A DNA stretch of 64,000 bases, taken from contig CAKTTB010000003.1 in NCBI GenBank assembly GCA_934613505.1, positions 1-64,000 of the forward strand, read 5' to 3'. How positions within the stretch are numbered: position 1 is the stretch's first letter; the number at the start of each line of letters is the position of its first letter. Under the pieces are notes generated by a model. The model was not told the origin of the DNA, made no database searches, and was given only the letters and a program-made list of their open reading frames with translations. Shown piece after piece: positions 15,342 to 24,207 of the stretch. Made by a program: the position numbers and the translations under genes. The stretch comes from an uncultured Oscillospiraceae bacterium. Its GTDB lineage: Bacteria > Bacillota > Clostridia > Oscillospirales > Oscillospiraceae.

Positions 15342-16373
15342 TTATCTAACCGTTTCGATATCCTTGTTCGTGATGGACTTGTTGCCGGCTTCGACCGTTG
15401 CGACAGCCATTCTGCCGTCATAACCGGTGACCTCGGTCGGGGTGTCGTTCAGAACGGCATTGACGAAGGAAGTATCCTCTGCCAGATAGGCGTCGATGAA
15501 CAGGGTCATCCAGCTGTTGATGAACGGGGTGTTCGTACCGTTTTCCACGGTGGTGCAGTGGACAAACTCCTTGTCGGAGCGGCCGACGTTGATCTTGCCC
15601 TTGGTGCCGATGATCTCCATCTTGGAGTCGTAGCCGTACTGGACATAAGCTGCGCCGTCGATGCAGAAGTGAACGCCGTTCTTGAGCGTGCCGTTCATCA
15701 GGACGCTGTCATAGTAATCGGGGTAGTTTTCGCGGGCCTCAGGGTTGCGGAAGTTGCCTGCGACGGCGTAGACCGTCTCGATATCGCTGCCTGCCATCCA
15801 GCGGACGGCGTCGATGTCGTGGCTGTTGACCTCGGCGAGAATGCCGTTGGACTTCTTGATGTCATACATCCAGGGACGGGGCTTGCTCGGGCCGCGGGTG
15901 TTGGAGTGGATCTGGACGAGATCGCCGATGGCGCCGGAGTCGACCAGACGCTTGGCCTCACGGAAGCTGGCGTCAAAGCGGCGCATGAAGCCGACCTGCA
16001 GCTTGACATGGTGCTTGTCGCAGGCCTCGATCATCTCGTCGCACTCTTCCACGGTCATGGCCAGCGGCTTTTCACAGAAGATATGCTTGCCTGCGGCGGC
16101 GCAGTCGACGACGATGTCGCGGTGCAGGTTGGTCGGGGCGACGACGATGACGGCGTCGATCTCGCTGTCGCCGAGGATATCATGGTAATCCGTATAGCAT
16201 TTGGTGATGCCAAGCTCTGCGGCAGCTGCCTTTGCGGCGTCTTCCACGGCGTCGACGACGGCCACAATCTTGGCGGACTCGATCTTGTTCTTGTAGTTGC
16301 GTGCGTGGATCATACCTGCTCTGCCGCAGCCGATGAGGCAGGCGCGAAGAAGCTTCTGTTCCATATCAGTCAT
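15342..16373 (-). CDS. Gfo/Idh/MocA-family sugar oxidoreductase
   Basis: The product is 343 aa. The N-terminal NAD(P) domain has LIGCGRAGMIHA, and the linker has the diagnostic EKPLAMTVEE. The C-terminal alpha/beta domain follows with GFMRRFDASF and NSHDIDAVRW. Members oxidise myo-inositol, glucose derivatives or other cyclic polyols, and sequence alone does not give the substrate. It is first in a two-gene operon with the zinc dehydrogenase. It starts opposite deoR across a 417-bp regulatory gap. An inositol or inosose role is one possibility, but iol genes such as iolE and iolD were not found nearby. Confidence 0.88.
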   Translation of the reverse strand: MTDMEQKLLRACLIGCGRAGMIHARNYKNKIESAKIVAVVDAVEDAAKAAAAELGITKCYTDYHDILGDSEIDAVIVVAPTNLHRDIVVDCAAAGKHIFCEKPLAMTVEECDEMIEACDKHHVKLQVGFMRRFDASFREAKRLVDSGAIGDLVQIHSNTRGPSKPRPWMYDIKKSNGILAEVNSHDIDAVRWMAGSDIETVYAVAGNFRNPEARENYPDYYDSVLMNGTLKNGVHFCIDGAAYVQYGYDSKMEIIGTKGKINVGRSDKEFVHCTTVENGTNTPFINSWMTLFIDAYLAEDTSFVNAVLNDTPTEVTGYDGRMAVATVEAGNKSITNKDIETVR

Positions 16374-16790
16374 TCTCCTTGTTTAGAATTGATGAAGTAA
16401 TGTATGGGTTCTCTGAATCTTCCGCTATTATAATACATCTTACTGCCGTTTTCAATAGTTTATTTTCATTTTACGATGTTTTATTTTCGAATATTTTGAG
16501 ACACGGCGGGCAAAACACCAGAAAAGGACAGCGGACACGCAGCAAAATAGACAGAAATCAACGACAAAACATGGCGAAAATGACGGCTGCGTCCCTTATT
16601 ATAAATAACAGACCGGAAATCCTCAAAAAAATGGCCCGGAACGCGCAGAATGAAAAAATATTTTTTTGTTGTTGTAAAGCAGACAAAAATCTGATAGGAT
16701 TATAAATAACGAAGAAAAACACTGATAAAAAACCTGCGCCATACTACATACTACCGTCCCCATGCGGGACGCATAAGGAGAGCAATCATT
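16374..16790. promoter_or_regulatory. Divergent regulatory region between oxidoreductase and deoR
   Basis: This AT-rich gap has no gene. On the minus strand TTGAAA (16455-16450), a 17-bp spacer and TATAAT (16432-16427) form a strong promoter for the oxidoreductase operon. Towards deoR, the 12-mer ATTATAAATAAC occurs twice (16598-16609 and 16699-16710); each copy contains a possible -10 element, but no good -35 was seen. AAGGAG precedes the deoR ATG. Confidence 0.7.
16598..16710 (+). repeat. Paired 12-bp direct repeat upstream of deoR
   Basis: ATTATAAATAAC at 16598-16609 is repeated exactly at 16699-16710, 101 bp apart. The pair could be two -10 regions or two regulator half-sites allowing DNA looping. 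I saw no third copy in the window. Confidence 0.5.
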
Positions 16791-17591
16791 ATGTCGAAAC
16801 GACAGAACAGCCTCTTTGCCGAGGTTCGCCGGCAGGAGATCAGCGAGCTGGTCCAGCGGGAGGGAAAGGTGACCGTCAACGCGCTGTGTGAGCGCTTTTC
16901 CGTCTCTCCGGCGACTGTCCGGACGGATCTGACGGAGCTGGAAGCCATGGGCGCGCTCAAGCGGACCCACGGCGGCGCGATCATGGTCGGCAATTCCGCA
17001 TTCGAGCTGACGTCCAACGAAAAGCGTTCGCACCACATCGAGGCCAAGGCCGCGATCGCCAAGGCTGCGCTGCAGTATATCCGCCCCGGCGATGCGATCG
17101 CCATCGATACCGGCACGACAACCATGGAGCTTGCCACGATGCTGACCTCCATCCATAACCTGACCGTCGTCACCAACGATGTTGAGATCGCGCTGTTTCT
17201 CGAGCAGAACAGTGACATCAATGTCTTCCTGCTGGGCGGCATCGTCCGCAAGCAGTTCCACTGCACGGTCGGCAGCTTCGTGACCGAAGAGCTGGAGCGG
17301 CTGCATATCGACACGCTGTTCCTCGCGACCAATGGCCTGAGCCTGGAGCGCGGCCTGAGCACGCCGAATGTCGACGTGGCGAGCATCAAGCATAAGATGA
17401 TCGAGGTCTCGAGCCGCGTCGTCCTGCTGGCAGACAAGAGCAAGCTGGAAAACAGCTCCTTTGCCTACTTTGCGCCCATCGAGGATATGGATGTCATCAT
17501 TTCCAACGCGGATCTGGAAATGGAGCTGAAGGAAAAGCCCTCGACCAGCCGGATCGAGTTCGTCCACGTGGACGCTCCGGATGAAGAATGA
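16791..17591 (+). CDS. DeoR-family transcriptional regulator of sugar metabolism
   Basis: The product is 266 aa, a normal length. The N-terminal DeoR helix-turn-helix reads RRQEISELV, then VNALCERFSVSPATVRTDL, with the RTHGGAI hinge. The C-terminal sugar-phosphate-sensing domain has AIDTGTTTMELA and FLLGGIVRKQF. DeoR proteins usually repress sugar operons and respond to a phosphorylated intermediate. It lies 59 bp before an FGGY kinase on the same strand and is divergent from the oxidoreductase-dehydrogenase operon. It therefore probably controls both sides. Confidence 0.93.
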   Translation: MSKRQNSLFAEVRRQEISELVQREGKVTVNALCERFSVSPATVRTDLTELEAMGALKRTHGGAIMVGNSAFELTSNEKRSHHIEAKAAIAKAALQYIRPGDAIAIDTGTTTMELATMLTSIHNLTVVTNDVEIALFLEQNSDINVFLLGGIVRKQFHCTVGSFVTEELERLHIDTLFLATNGLSLERGLSTPNVDVASIKHKMIEVSSRVVLLADKSKLENSSFAYFAPIEDMDVIISNADLEMELKEKPSTSRIEFVHVDAPDEE

Positions 17592-17650
17592 CCGGTAGCA
17601 CCGGTATCCTATAAATTGCGTGTGCATACAGAAAAAAGGGGAGTAACCAT

Positions 17651-19189
17651 ATGAAGGAAAAGACTTTGCTGATCGCAGTCGATCTCGGAACGAGCCTCAT
17701 CAAAACGGGCGCCTACAGTCTGGACGGCACCTGCCTGGCAGAGGCCAGCGAACCGGTCAAGGATGAGCGTCCCGCGCCGGGTATGTTTATCCAGCACGGT
17801 GAAGAACTGTTTGAATCTGTGGTGCGCTGCCTGGCGAAGACAGCGCAGAACCTCGGCGACCGTGCGGCCGATGTGGAGGCTATGGCCTTTACCGGCCAGA
17901 TGGCCGGCTTCATGGGCGTGGACGCGGACTGGAACGATATTACGACCTGGTCGTGCTCGCTCGACGTGCGCTATATGCCGTATGCGGTGCGGCAGCAGCA
18001 GCGCCTCGCGGACAAGTTCATGAGCATCAGCGGAACAAACTCGCCGCTCATGAGCGCGAAATTCGAGTGGTTCCGCGACGAATTTCCTGAGGAATCCAAA
18101 AAGATCGAAAAATATCTGATGATCAGCGGCTACGTGATCGGCAAGCTCGGCAAGCTCCCGATCGAGGACGCCTGCATCGACGGCTCCTTTGTCACGTGGA
18201 CCGGCATGGGCGATATCAAGAACAAGCAGTGGTCGGATGAGATCTGCGGCGATATCGGCATGGATCGCAGATATCTGCCGAAGATCGTCGACTCTGACGC
18301 GATCTGCGGCTATCTGGACGCGGAGATCGCAAAGCAGACCGGCCTGCGCGCCGGGATCCCGCTGGTCTCCGGCGCGGGCGACAAGGTCGGCGGCTGTGTC
18401 GGCGCCGGTATTCTGGACTTCGGCGACATGATCCTCGAGGCCGCGTCCTACGGCGCAGTCAGCTGCATGGTCAAGGATTTCCGCCCGGACAACGAAGAGC
18501 ATTATTTCGATATCATCACCTCTGCCAAGCGCGGCAGCTTCTACGCGCATAAATACAGTCAGGCCTCCGGCATCATTCAGGACTGGTTCATCGACCAGAT
18601 GGTGAAGACCGACGGCCTTGACCGCAAGGCGGGCTACCGCGCCATCGAGGCGGAAGCGACCAATCTGCCCGCCGGAAGCGGCGGCATGATGGCCATCGGC
18701 CTGCTCGGCGGCAGCGCGATCCCGCTGGATACGAGCCTCAAGGGCATGTTCATGGGCCACACGCTGATGCACACCAAGGCGCACTTCTTCCGCGCCCTGC
18801 TGGAGAGCCACGCCTATGACCTCGGCATTTCCATCGACCGCATCGCGGCCAAGTATCCGGAGTACAAGCTCGACCACGTCAAGATCATCGGCGGCGGCGC
18901 GAAATCCGCCATGCTGACGCAGATCCTGGCCGACGTCACCGGCCGGACATTCGAACGCCTCAACCGCAGCGACAGTGCGCTCTGGGGCGCGGCCATTCTG
19001 GCCGGCAGCGCGATCGGCGCATTCCCCGACATGAAGGAGACCGCCCACGCCCACGTCGCCGTCAAGGACGTCTTCCGTCCGGATGAAAAGCGCTACGCGA
19101 CGTACCAGAAGTATAAGGCGCTCTATAAGGAATTTATCCCCGAGCTGCACAGCTTCTACGACCGTCTGGCAGCTATCGAAGAGGGCTGA
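17651..19189 (+). CDS. FGGY-family carbohydrate kinase 2
   Basis: The product is 512 aa. LLIAVDLGTSLIKTGAY begins the N-terminal domain. SGAGDKVGGCVGAGILDFGD and KIIGGGAKSAMLTQILADV mark the C-terminal ATP-binding half. It differs strongly from kinases 1 and 3, so this is not a recent duplication. It is preceded by deoR and AAAAGGGGAG as ribosome site, and ends before a strong terminator. The partner enzymes are probably the divergent Gfo/Idh/MocA oxidoreductase and zinc dehydrogenase. A ketose or polyol substrate is expected but not identifiable. Confidence 0.9.
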   Translation: MKEKTLLIAVDLGTSLIKTGAYSLDGTCLAEASEPVKDERPAPGMFIQHGEELFESVVRCLAKTAQNLGDRAADVEAMAFTGQMAGFMGVDADWNDITTWSCSLDVRYMPYAVRQQQRLADKFMSISGTNSPLMSAKFEWFRDEFPEESKKIEKYLMISGYVIGKLGKLPIEDACIDGSFVTWTGMGDIKNKQWSDEICGDIGMDRRYLPKIVDSDAICGYLDAEIAKQTGLRAGIPLVSGAGDKVGGCVGAGILDFGDMILEAASYGAVSCMVKDFRPDNEEHYFDIITSAKRGSFYAHKYSQASGIIQDWFIDQMVKTDGLDRKAGYRAIEAEATNLPAGSGGMMAIGLLGGSAIPLDTSLKGMFMGHTLMHTKAHFFRALLESHAYDLGISIDRIAAKYPEYKLDHVKIIGGGAKSAMLTQILADVTGRTFERLNRSDSALWGAAILAGSAIGAFPDMKETAHAHVAVKDVFRPDEKRYATYQKYKALYKEFIPELHSFYDRLAAIEEG

Positions 19190-19206
19190 GCATAACATAA
19201 ACAAAG

Positions 19207-19244
19207 ACGCCGCGCACCGAATGGTGCGCGGCGTTTTCCTTTTA
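19207..19244. terminator. Strong bidirectional terminator
   Basis: A perfect 12-bp GC stem (19207-19218 with 19223-19234) with loop GAAT is followed by TTTTCCTTTT on the plus strand. It lies between the convergent kinase 2 and SDR genes. Confidence 0.88.
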
Positions 19245-19256
19245 TCTGTGTGTGCC

Positions 19257-20021
19257 TCAGACGCAGGCGTATGCGCCGTCGATGCTCAGGACGCTGCCGG
19301 TGGCATACGGCGATTCGTCGCTGGCGAGGTAGACCGCGCCCATGGCGACCTCCTCCGGGCGGCCCATCCGCTTGAGCGGCCGGTCCTCCGACATCAGCTT
19401 GTACTGCGCGTCATAGTCCGGGGCCGCGTCCAGAATGCGCTGCACGAGCGCGGTATGCATCCGGCCTGGGCAGAGGCAGTTGGCGCGGACGCCGCGCGTG
19501 GCAAAGTCCACGGCGACGCTCTTGGTCATCATGATGATGGCCGCCTTGGATGTGTTATAGGCGATCTGGCCGGGGATGGCGATAAGACCGGCCTCAGAAG
19601 CAATATTGACGATGGAGCCGCTCTTCTGCGCGACCATCTGCGGCAGAACGGCCTGCATGCCGAGGAAGGTACCGGTCGTGTTGATGCTCATGATCTTGCA
19701 GAAATCGGCTTCGCTGGCCTGCAGGGCGTCGCCCTCCTTGAAAATGCCGGTGTTGTTGACCAGTATGTCGATGCGGCCGAATTTTGCAAGAACAGCGGCA
19801 ACGGCTGCGGACCAGTCTTCCGCGCTCGTGACATTTGTATAGAGGTACAGGCACTCCGCGCCCTTCGCGCGCAGCGCATCCGCAGCGGCTTCGCCCGCCT
19901 CTCTGGCCAGATCGAGAATGACAATGCGCGCGCCCTCTTCGGCAAACTTTTCCGCGATGCTGTTGCCGAGACCGGATGCGGCGCCGGTGACGAGGCAGAC
20001 TTTTCCGGATAAACGATTCAT
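19257..20021 (-). CDS. SDR-family oxidoreductase 1
   Basis: The product is 254 aa, a classical short-chain dehydrogenase. It has the cofactor motif TGAASGLG, the NNTG segment (LVNNTGIF), and catalytic Tyr and Lys in YNTSK. 'MTKSVAVDFATRGVRANCLC' and a C-terminal TGSVLSIDGAY are typical of glucose/ribitol/3-oxoacyl-type SDRs. It probably interconverts a polyol and a keto sugar with NAD(P). I chose the ATG at 20021 because GGAGG lies 7 nt upstream; a TTG two codons earlier is too close. It has its own promoter at 20117-20145. Confidence 0.9.
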   Translation of the reverse strand: MNRLSGKVCLVTGAASGLGNSIAEKFAEEGARIVILDLAREAGEAAADALRAKGAECLYLYTNVTSAEDWSAAVAAVLAKFGRIDILVNNTGIFKEGDALQASEADFCKIMSINTTGTFLGMQAVLPQMVAQKSGSIVNIASEAGLIAIPGQIAYNTSKAAIIMMTKSVAVDFATRGVRANCLCPGRMHTALVQRILDAAPDYDAQYKLMSEDRPLKRMGRPEEVAMGAVYLASDESPYATGSVLSIDGAYACV

Positions 20022-20116
20022 AAGCAATCCTCCTGTTTTTTACGGCGGCAGGCAGAGCCAGGCCAATACTTAAAGAAAATCAACGGTAAACACAAAGAAA
20101 CAACAAGAATAATTTC

Positions 20117-20145
20117 AGTATATCAATGATAAAAACGGATGTCAA
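20117..20145 (-). promoter_or_regulatory. Promoter of SDR 1
   Basis: On the minus strand TTGACA (20145-20140), a 17-bp spacer and TATACT (20122-20117) form a near-consensus promoter about 100 nt before the start codon. The remaining DNA up to 20350 shows no gene or other clear element. Confidence 0.78.
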
Positions 20146-20356
20146 GAGACACGGCCAGCCCCGGATAAAAATTCGGCGGAATGCATGCTTCCGCATTCGA
20201 ACGGCGGAGTACGTGTGCAATAAAAACGGAAGAATCAAGGATATTCCGGAGTAAATTGTGGAAACTGGCGAAAAAAGATTGAAAAAACAGTTGTGCAAAA
20301 AACAGAAAAAAACTCCGCGTAACGATACGCGTTTGGCAGCGGCGGAGATTCCTGCG

Positions 20357-20385
20357 TTGACAATCGACAGGATCGATGGTCTAAT
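20357..20385 (+). promoter_or_regulatory. Promoter of kinase 3
   Basis: TTGACA (20357-20362), a 17-bp spacer and TCTAAT (20380-20385) lie about 60 nt before the kinase 3 ATG. The spacer contains the near-repeat ATCGACAGGATCGAT, which could be a regulator contact. Confidence 0.65.
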
Positions 20386-20443
20386 GACGATAGAATATAG
20401 AATACGAAAATACCCGATGAGCAGGGTGAGAAAGGAAGTACAA

Positions 20444-21955
20444 ATGAATCAGCGTGAAACGGTATCGGAAAAGACGATCCTCGGCATTGATCTTGGAACC
20501 TCCAGCGTGAAGGTGATGCTGCTCGACCCGCAGAGCGGCGTTCTTGGCACGGCGGCGCGGGAGTACGGCGTGGATATCCCGACGTTCGGCTATGCCGAGC
20601 AGCGCCCGGAGACGTGGTGGGCCATGACGGTGGAGGCGCTGCAGGAGCTGCGTGCGCAGCTGCCGCAGGCCTATGCTGCCGTCTGCGCCATCGGCCTTTC
20701 TGCACAGATGCACGGACTGATCACGGTCGACGCGAACGGCGATCCGGTGCGTCCGGCGATGATCTGGCTGGATCAGCGCTCGCAGCAGGAGCTTGCGGAG
20801 ATCTCGCAGCAGATGACGTTTACGGAAATGAAGGAGATCTTCCACAACCGCGTGTTTACGGGCTTCCTGTTCCCGTCGCTGCTGTGGGTAAAGAAGCACG
20901 AGCCGGAGAAGTATGACCGGATCGCGGCCGTCATGCTGCCGAAGGATTTCATCCGCCTGAAGCTGACCGGCTGCGTGGGGACGGACGCGTCCGACGCCTC
21001 GGCCTCCTGCCTTGGTGCGACGAGCAGGCGCGACTGGGCATGGGAGATCATCGACCGCTTCGGCCTGCGCCGGGAGATCTTCCCGCCGGTGCATGAGGCC
21101 ACGGAGATCGCCGGGCATACGACCGCCGTCTGCGCGGCCCAGACCGGCCTGAAGGAAGGTATCCCTGTCGTATTCGGCAGCGCCGACCAGCCTGCGCAGG
21201 GCGTCGGCAACGGTCAGATCACCGAAGGAACCGTCATCTGCAACATCGGCACGGGCGGCCAGATCTCGGCCTATTCCGCGGAAGCCAAATACGACCCGCA
21301 GCTCCGCATCCACACCTTCGGTCACGCGATCAACCGCGGCTACACGATCTTCGGCGCGACGCTCTGCGCCGGTATGTCGCTCAAATGGCTGCGGACAAAG
21401 ATCCTGGAGAACCCGTCCTACGATGCAATCAACGAGATGGCCGCCCAGATCGCCCCGGGCAGCGACGGCCTTCTGTATCTGCCGTATCTCAGCGGCGAGC
21501 GGACGCCTCTCATGAACCCGTCGGCCAGCGGCCTGTTCTGGGGACTGCGGCTGGGACATGATAAGCGGCATATGATCCGCGCGGTCATGGAGGGAATCAC
21601 ATTCTCGCTGAAGGACTCCATGCAGATCTTCGAGGAGAACAACATTCCCATCACCGGCGTCATTGCCTCGGGCGGCGGCTCCAACAGTCCGCTCTGGCTG
21701 CAGATGCAGGCGGATATCTTCGGCCGCCCGGTCCGCCGCTCCTTGGTGCGCGAGCAGGCGTGCCTCGGTGCGTGCATCGTCGCGGGCGTCGGAACAGGCA
21801 CGTTCTCCAGCATTCAGGAGGCCTGCGGCCGCTTCTCCCAGCTCGATACGCGTGTGTATGAACCGAACCCGGAGACGGTCGAGATCTATCGCCGCGCGTA
21901 TGCGAATTACCGGGCGGTCGTGGAAACAAACGTGCCGTTGATGAAAGAAAATTGA
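20444..21955 (+). CDS. Xylulokinase-like FGGY kinase 3
   Basis: The product is 503 aa. Motifs match the XylB group: ILGIDLGTSSVKVMLLD, GLSAQMHGL, MIWLDQRS, 'FLFPSLLWVKKHEPEKYDRI', VMLPKDFIRLKLTG and GSADQPAQGVGNG. Xylulokinases make D-xylulose 5-phosphate, but relatives accept other 2-ketoses. The start at 20444 follows AAAGGAAG. Upstream in-frame ATGs lie in the promoter region and are rejected. It has its own promoter and precedes, by 490 bp, the operon with epimerase, importer and split transketolase, whose reaction would fit a ketose 5-phosphate. Confidence 0.9.
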   Translation: MNQRETVSEKTILGIDLGTSSVKVMLLDPQSGVLGTAAREYGVDIPTFGYAEQRPETWWAMTVEALQELRAQLPQAYAAVCAIGLSAQMHGLITVDANGDPVRPAMIWLDQRSQQELAEISQQMTFTEMKEIFHNRVFTGFLFPSLLWVKKHEPEKYDRIAAVMLPKDFIRLKLTGCVGTDASDASASCLGATSRRDWAWEIIDRFGLRREIFPPVHEATEIAGHTTAVCAAQTGLKEGIPVVFGSADQPAQGVGNGQITEGTVICNIGTGGQISAYSAEAKYDPQLRIHTFGHAINRGYTIFGATLCAGMSLKWLRTKILENPSYDAINEMAAQIAPGSDGLLYLPYLSGERTPLMNPSASGLFWGLRLGHDKRHMIRAVMEGITFSLKDSMQIFEENNIPITGVIASGGGSNSPLWLQMQADIFGRPVRRSLVREQACLGACIVAGVGTGTFSSIQEACGRFSQLDTRVYEPNPETVEIYRRAYANYRAVVETNVPLMKEN

Positions 21956-22447
21956 GCAAACGTTTATAAAACGCGAAATTCACAAACAAATAGAAAGAAA
22001 CAATGGCAGCCGGAACCCGCTGCGGCTGACAGAAAAAACGGACAGCTTTCGCACAGAATATATCAAAAAACAGCATGAGATATGCCGAAAAGCATATGCA
22101 TGTTCACGGAAAAGCCGGCGGAATCGCCAGAAAATACGCGGGATTCGCGAAAAAACGAAACTGTCATTTTTGACAAAAACGGGCGCTGCGAATTGATGCA
22201 ATTCAACAAAAAGTACAAGCAAACAGCAAATGTTATTGATTTTTCTGTGAGAATGACTATAATGAAATTAGCCAATCGGACAGCAGTTTTCAATTGTTTC
22301 CCTGACGCTTGGAACGTACAAAGACATCAAACAACGGGTAACAAAAGAAAACGAAAATATTCAGCAAACGCCCAAGAATCAAACCAGAAAAGACCGTCCA
22401 TCGCAAATGACGTCTTTTGTGATTTCTGAAAACGGAGGAGTTTTGAA
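21956..22447 (+). promoter_or_regulatory. Regulatory region of the SDR2-epimerase-transporter-transketolase operon
   Basis: TTGATT (22236-22241), a 16-bp spacer and TATAAT (22258-22263) give a promoter with a leader of about 178 nt. A small inverted repeat, GAATTG-ATG-CAATTC (22190-22204), lies about 30 bp upstream of the -35 and could bind an activator. No gene is credible here; short open frames lack ribosome sites. The long leader shows no riboswitch I can name. Confidence 0.6.
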
Positions 22448-23212
22448 ATGAAATCCATCAATGAGAAGCTGAGCCAGAAGGGCAAGGTCGTCATTGTCAC
22501 CGGCGGCTACCGCGGGATCGGACTTTCCATCGCGCAGAATTTCGCGCAGGCCGGTGCGGCGCTTGCGATCTGCGGCAGAAACACCAAGGCCGGTGAAGCT
22601 GCCGCCGAAAAGTTCCGCGCCGAGGGCATTAACTGCAAATTCTATACGGCTGACGTCACCAACTGCGCCGACATCGAACGCTTTGTCGCCGATGTCGCCC
22701 GCGACTTCGGCAAGATTGACGTCCTGATCAACAACGCAGGTATTACCGATCATACTCCCGCCGAGGAAGTGACGCAAGAGGCCTATGACCAGCTGATGAA
22801 CACGAACGTCAGAGGCGCGTTCTTCATGAGCGGCGCAGTCGCCAAGCACATGATCGCCAACAAGATCAAGGGCAGCATCGTCACTGTCTCCTCCATGAGC
22901 GCCTTCGTCGTCAACATCCCGCAGCGCCAGCTGACCTACAACATGTCCAAGGCTGCGCTGTGCGCCATGACGCAGGGCATGGCCGTGGAATGGGCCGAGC
23001 ACGGCATCCGTGTGAACGCCGTCTGCCCCGGCTATATCGAGACCGAAATGCTCGTTGAGGATCTTGCCCAGCAGTGGCGCAGCATGACCCCGATGGGCCA
23101 CTTCGGCCAGACCGACGATGTCGGTGCGCTGGTATTGTTCCTTGCGTCCGACGCGGCGGCCTACATGACCGGCTCCAGAGTCGTCATCGACGGCGGCTAC
23201 AGCTGCATTTGA
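22448..23212 (+). CDS. SDR-family oxidoreductase 2
   Basis: The product is 254 aa. Classical SDR motifs are VTGGYRGIG, NNAGI (LINNAGITD), a catalytic Ser in VSSMS and YNMSK. The end, TGSRVVIDGGYSCI, is typical of ribitol/gluconate-5-dehydrogenase-like enzymes. It probably oxidises a sugar alcohol to a ketose or reduces a keto sugar. GGAGG lies just before the ATG. It is the first gene of an operon with epimerase, ABC importer and transketolase. It is only distantly like SDR 1, so two separate redox steps are likely. Confidence 0.9.
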   Translation: MKSINEKLSQKGKVVIVTGGYRGIGLSIAQNFAQAGAALAICGRNTKAGEAAAEKFRAEGINCKFYTADVTNCADIERFVADVARDFGKIDVLINNAGITDHTPAEEVTQEAYDQLMNTNVRGAFFMSGAVAKHMIANKIKGSIVTVSSMSAFVVNIPQRQLTYNMSKAALCAMTQGMAVEWAEHGIRVNAVCPGYIETEMLVEDLAQQWRSMTPMGHFGQTDDVGALVLFLASDAAAYMTGSRVVIDGGYSCI

Positions 23213-23255
23213 GATCGCAACGACAACACGTTATAATTTTGAAGGAGGCTTTTTC

Positions 23256-24119
23256 ATGAAATTCGGTGCATATTTCGCTTATTGGGAAAAAGAATGGGAC
23301 GCAGATTACATGCGGTACTGCCAGAAGTTTGCGGACATCGGCTTTGATGTTCTCGAGGTCAGCGGTGCAGGTCTGTATGAGATGAACGAGCAGCAGCTGA
23401 TCGCCCTCAAGGACGAAGCTGCACGCTGCGGCGTCAAGCTGACCGGCTGCATTGGCTTTGCCAAGGAATGTGACGTTTCCTCCGAGGATCCCGCGGTCCG
23501 CGCAGCAGGCATTGCCTATGCCAAGCGCCTGTTCGACCACATGCACATCGCCGGCATCGACCGTCTGAGCGGCATCATCTATTCCTACTGGCCGTTCGAC
23601 TACACCCAGAAGTTCAGTAAGCCCGTCATGCGCGCCAATGCGCTCGAGAGCGTCCGCATCCTGGCCGACTATGCTGCACAGTATGACATCCTGATGAACC
23701 TCGAGGTCGTCAACCGCTTCGAACATCCGCTGCTCAACACCGCGGCCGAGGCTGTCGCCTTTGCCAAGGACGTTGACCGCCCGAACGTCAAGATCCTGCT
23801 CGATACCTTCCACATGAACATCGAAGAGGACACCTTCCGCGACGCCATCCTCTGTGCCGGCAAGTATCTCGGCCACTTCCACATCGGCGAAGCCAACCGC
23901 AAGGTTCCCGGCAAGGGCCACATCGCGTGGAAAGAGATCGGCGAGGCCCTGCGTGAGATCGGCTTTGACGGCTGCGTCGTCATGGAGCCGTTCGTCAAGG
24001 AAGGCGGCCAGGTCGGCGCCGACATCAAGGTCTGGCGTGATCTGTCCGACAACGCGGACGAGAAGAAGCTCGACGAGGATATCAAGGGCGCCCTGCAGTT
24101 CGTCAAGAGTGTATTCTGA
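23256..24119 (+). CDS. D-psicose/D-tagatose 3-epimerase family sugar epimerase
   Basis: The product is 287 aa, a TIM-barrel enzyme of the xylose-isomerase-like superfamily. The four metal ligands known from ketose 3-epimerases fall at expected positions: Glu150 (MNLEVVNRFE), Asp183 (LLDTFHMN), His209 (GHFHIGE) and Glu244 (VVMEPF). The N-terminus GAYFAYWEKEW is also typical of D-allulose/D-psicose 3-epimerases. The known reaction inverts C3 of free ketoses, for example fructose to allulose. Placement after an SDR and before an importer suggests the imported sugar, or its oxidation product, is epimerised before phosphorylation. Confidence 0.9.
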   Translation: MKFGAYFAYWEKEWDADYMRYCQKFADIGFDVLEVSGAGLYEMNEQQLIALKDEAARCGVKLTGCIGFAKECDVSSEDPAVRAAGIAYAKRLFDHMHIAGIDRLSGIIYSYWPFDYTQKFSKPVMRANALESVRILADYAAQYDILMNLEVVNRFEHPLLNTAAEAVAFAKDVDRPNVKILLDTFHMNIEEDTFRDAILCAGKYLGHFHIGEANRKVPGKGHIAWKEIGEALREIGFDGCVVMEPFVKEGGQVGADIKVWRDLSDNADEKKLDEDIKGALQFVKSVF

Positions 24120-24207
24120 TCCAAAACAACAAAATAACAAGTTTCCCGCAACCCGATATGGCCGTCTGTAAAGACGTACATATATATAATGATTGGAGGA
24201 TATGAAA

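Noticed and set aside
15342-16373. Complete myo-inositol (iol) pathway
   Set aside because: Only one Gfo/Idh/MocA enzyme is present. IolB, IolD, IolE and IolJ-like proteins were not seen, so the name inositol dehydrogenase is not justified.
14304-16400. 698-aa open frame on the plus strand
   Set aside because: Antisense to two well-supported genes (zinc dehydrogenase and Gfo/Idh/MocA); composition dominated by D, V, A and H typical of a reverse-frame artefact.
22264-22447. Riboswitch in the long leader of the SDR2 operon
   Set aside because: I could not match a known aptamer or find a terminator/antiterminator pair; only a promoter and a long leader are supported.
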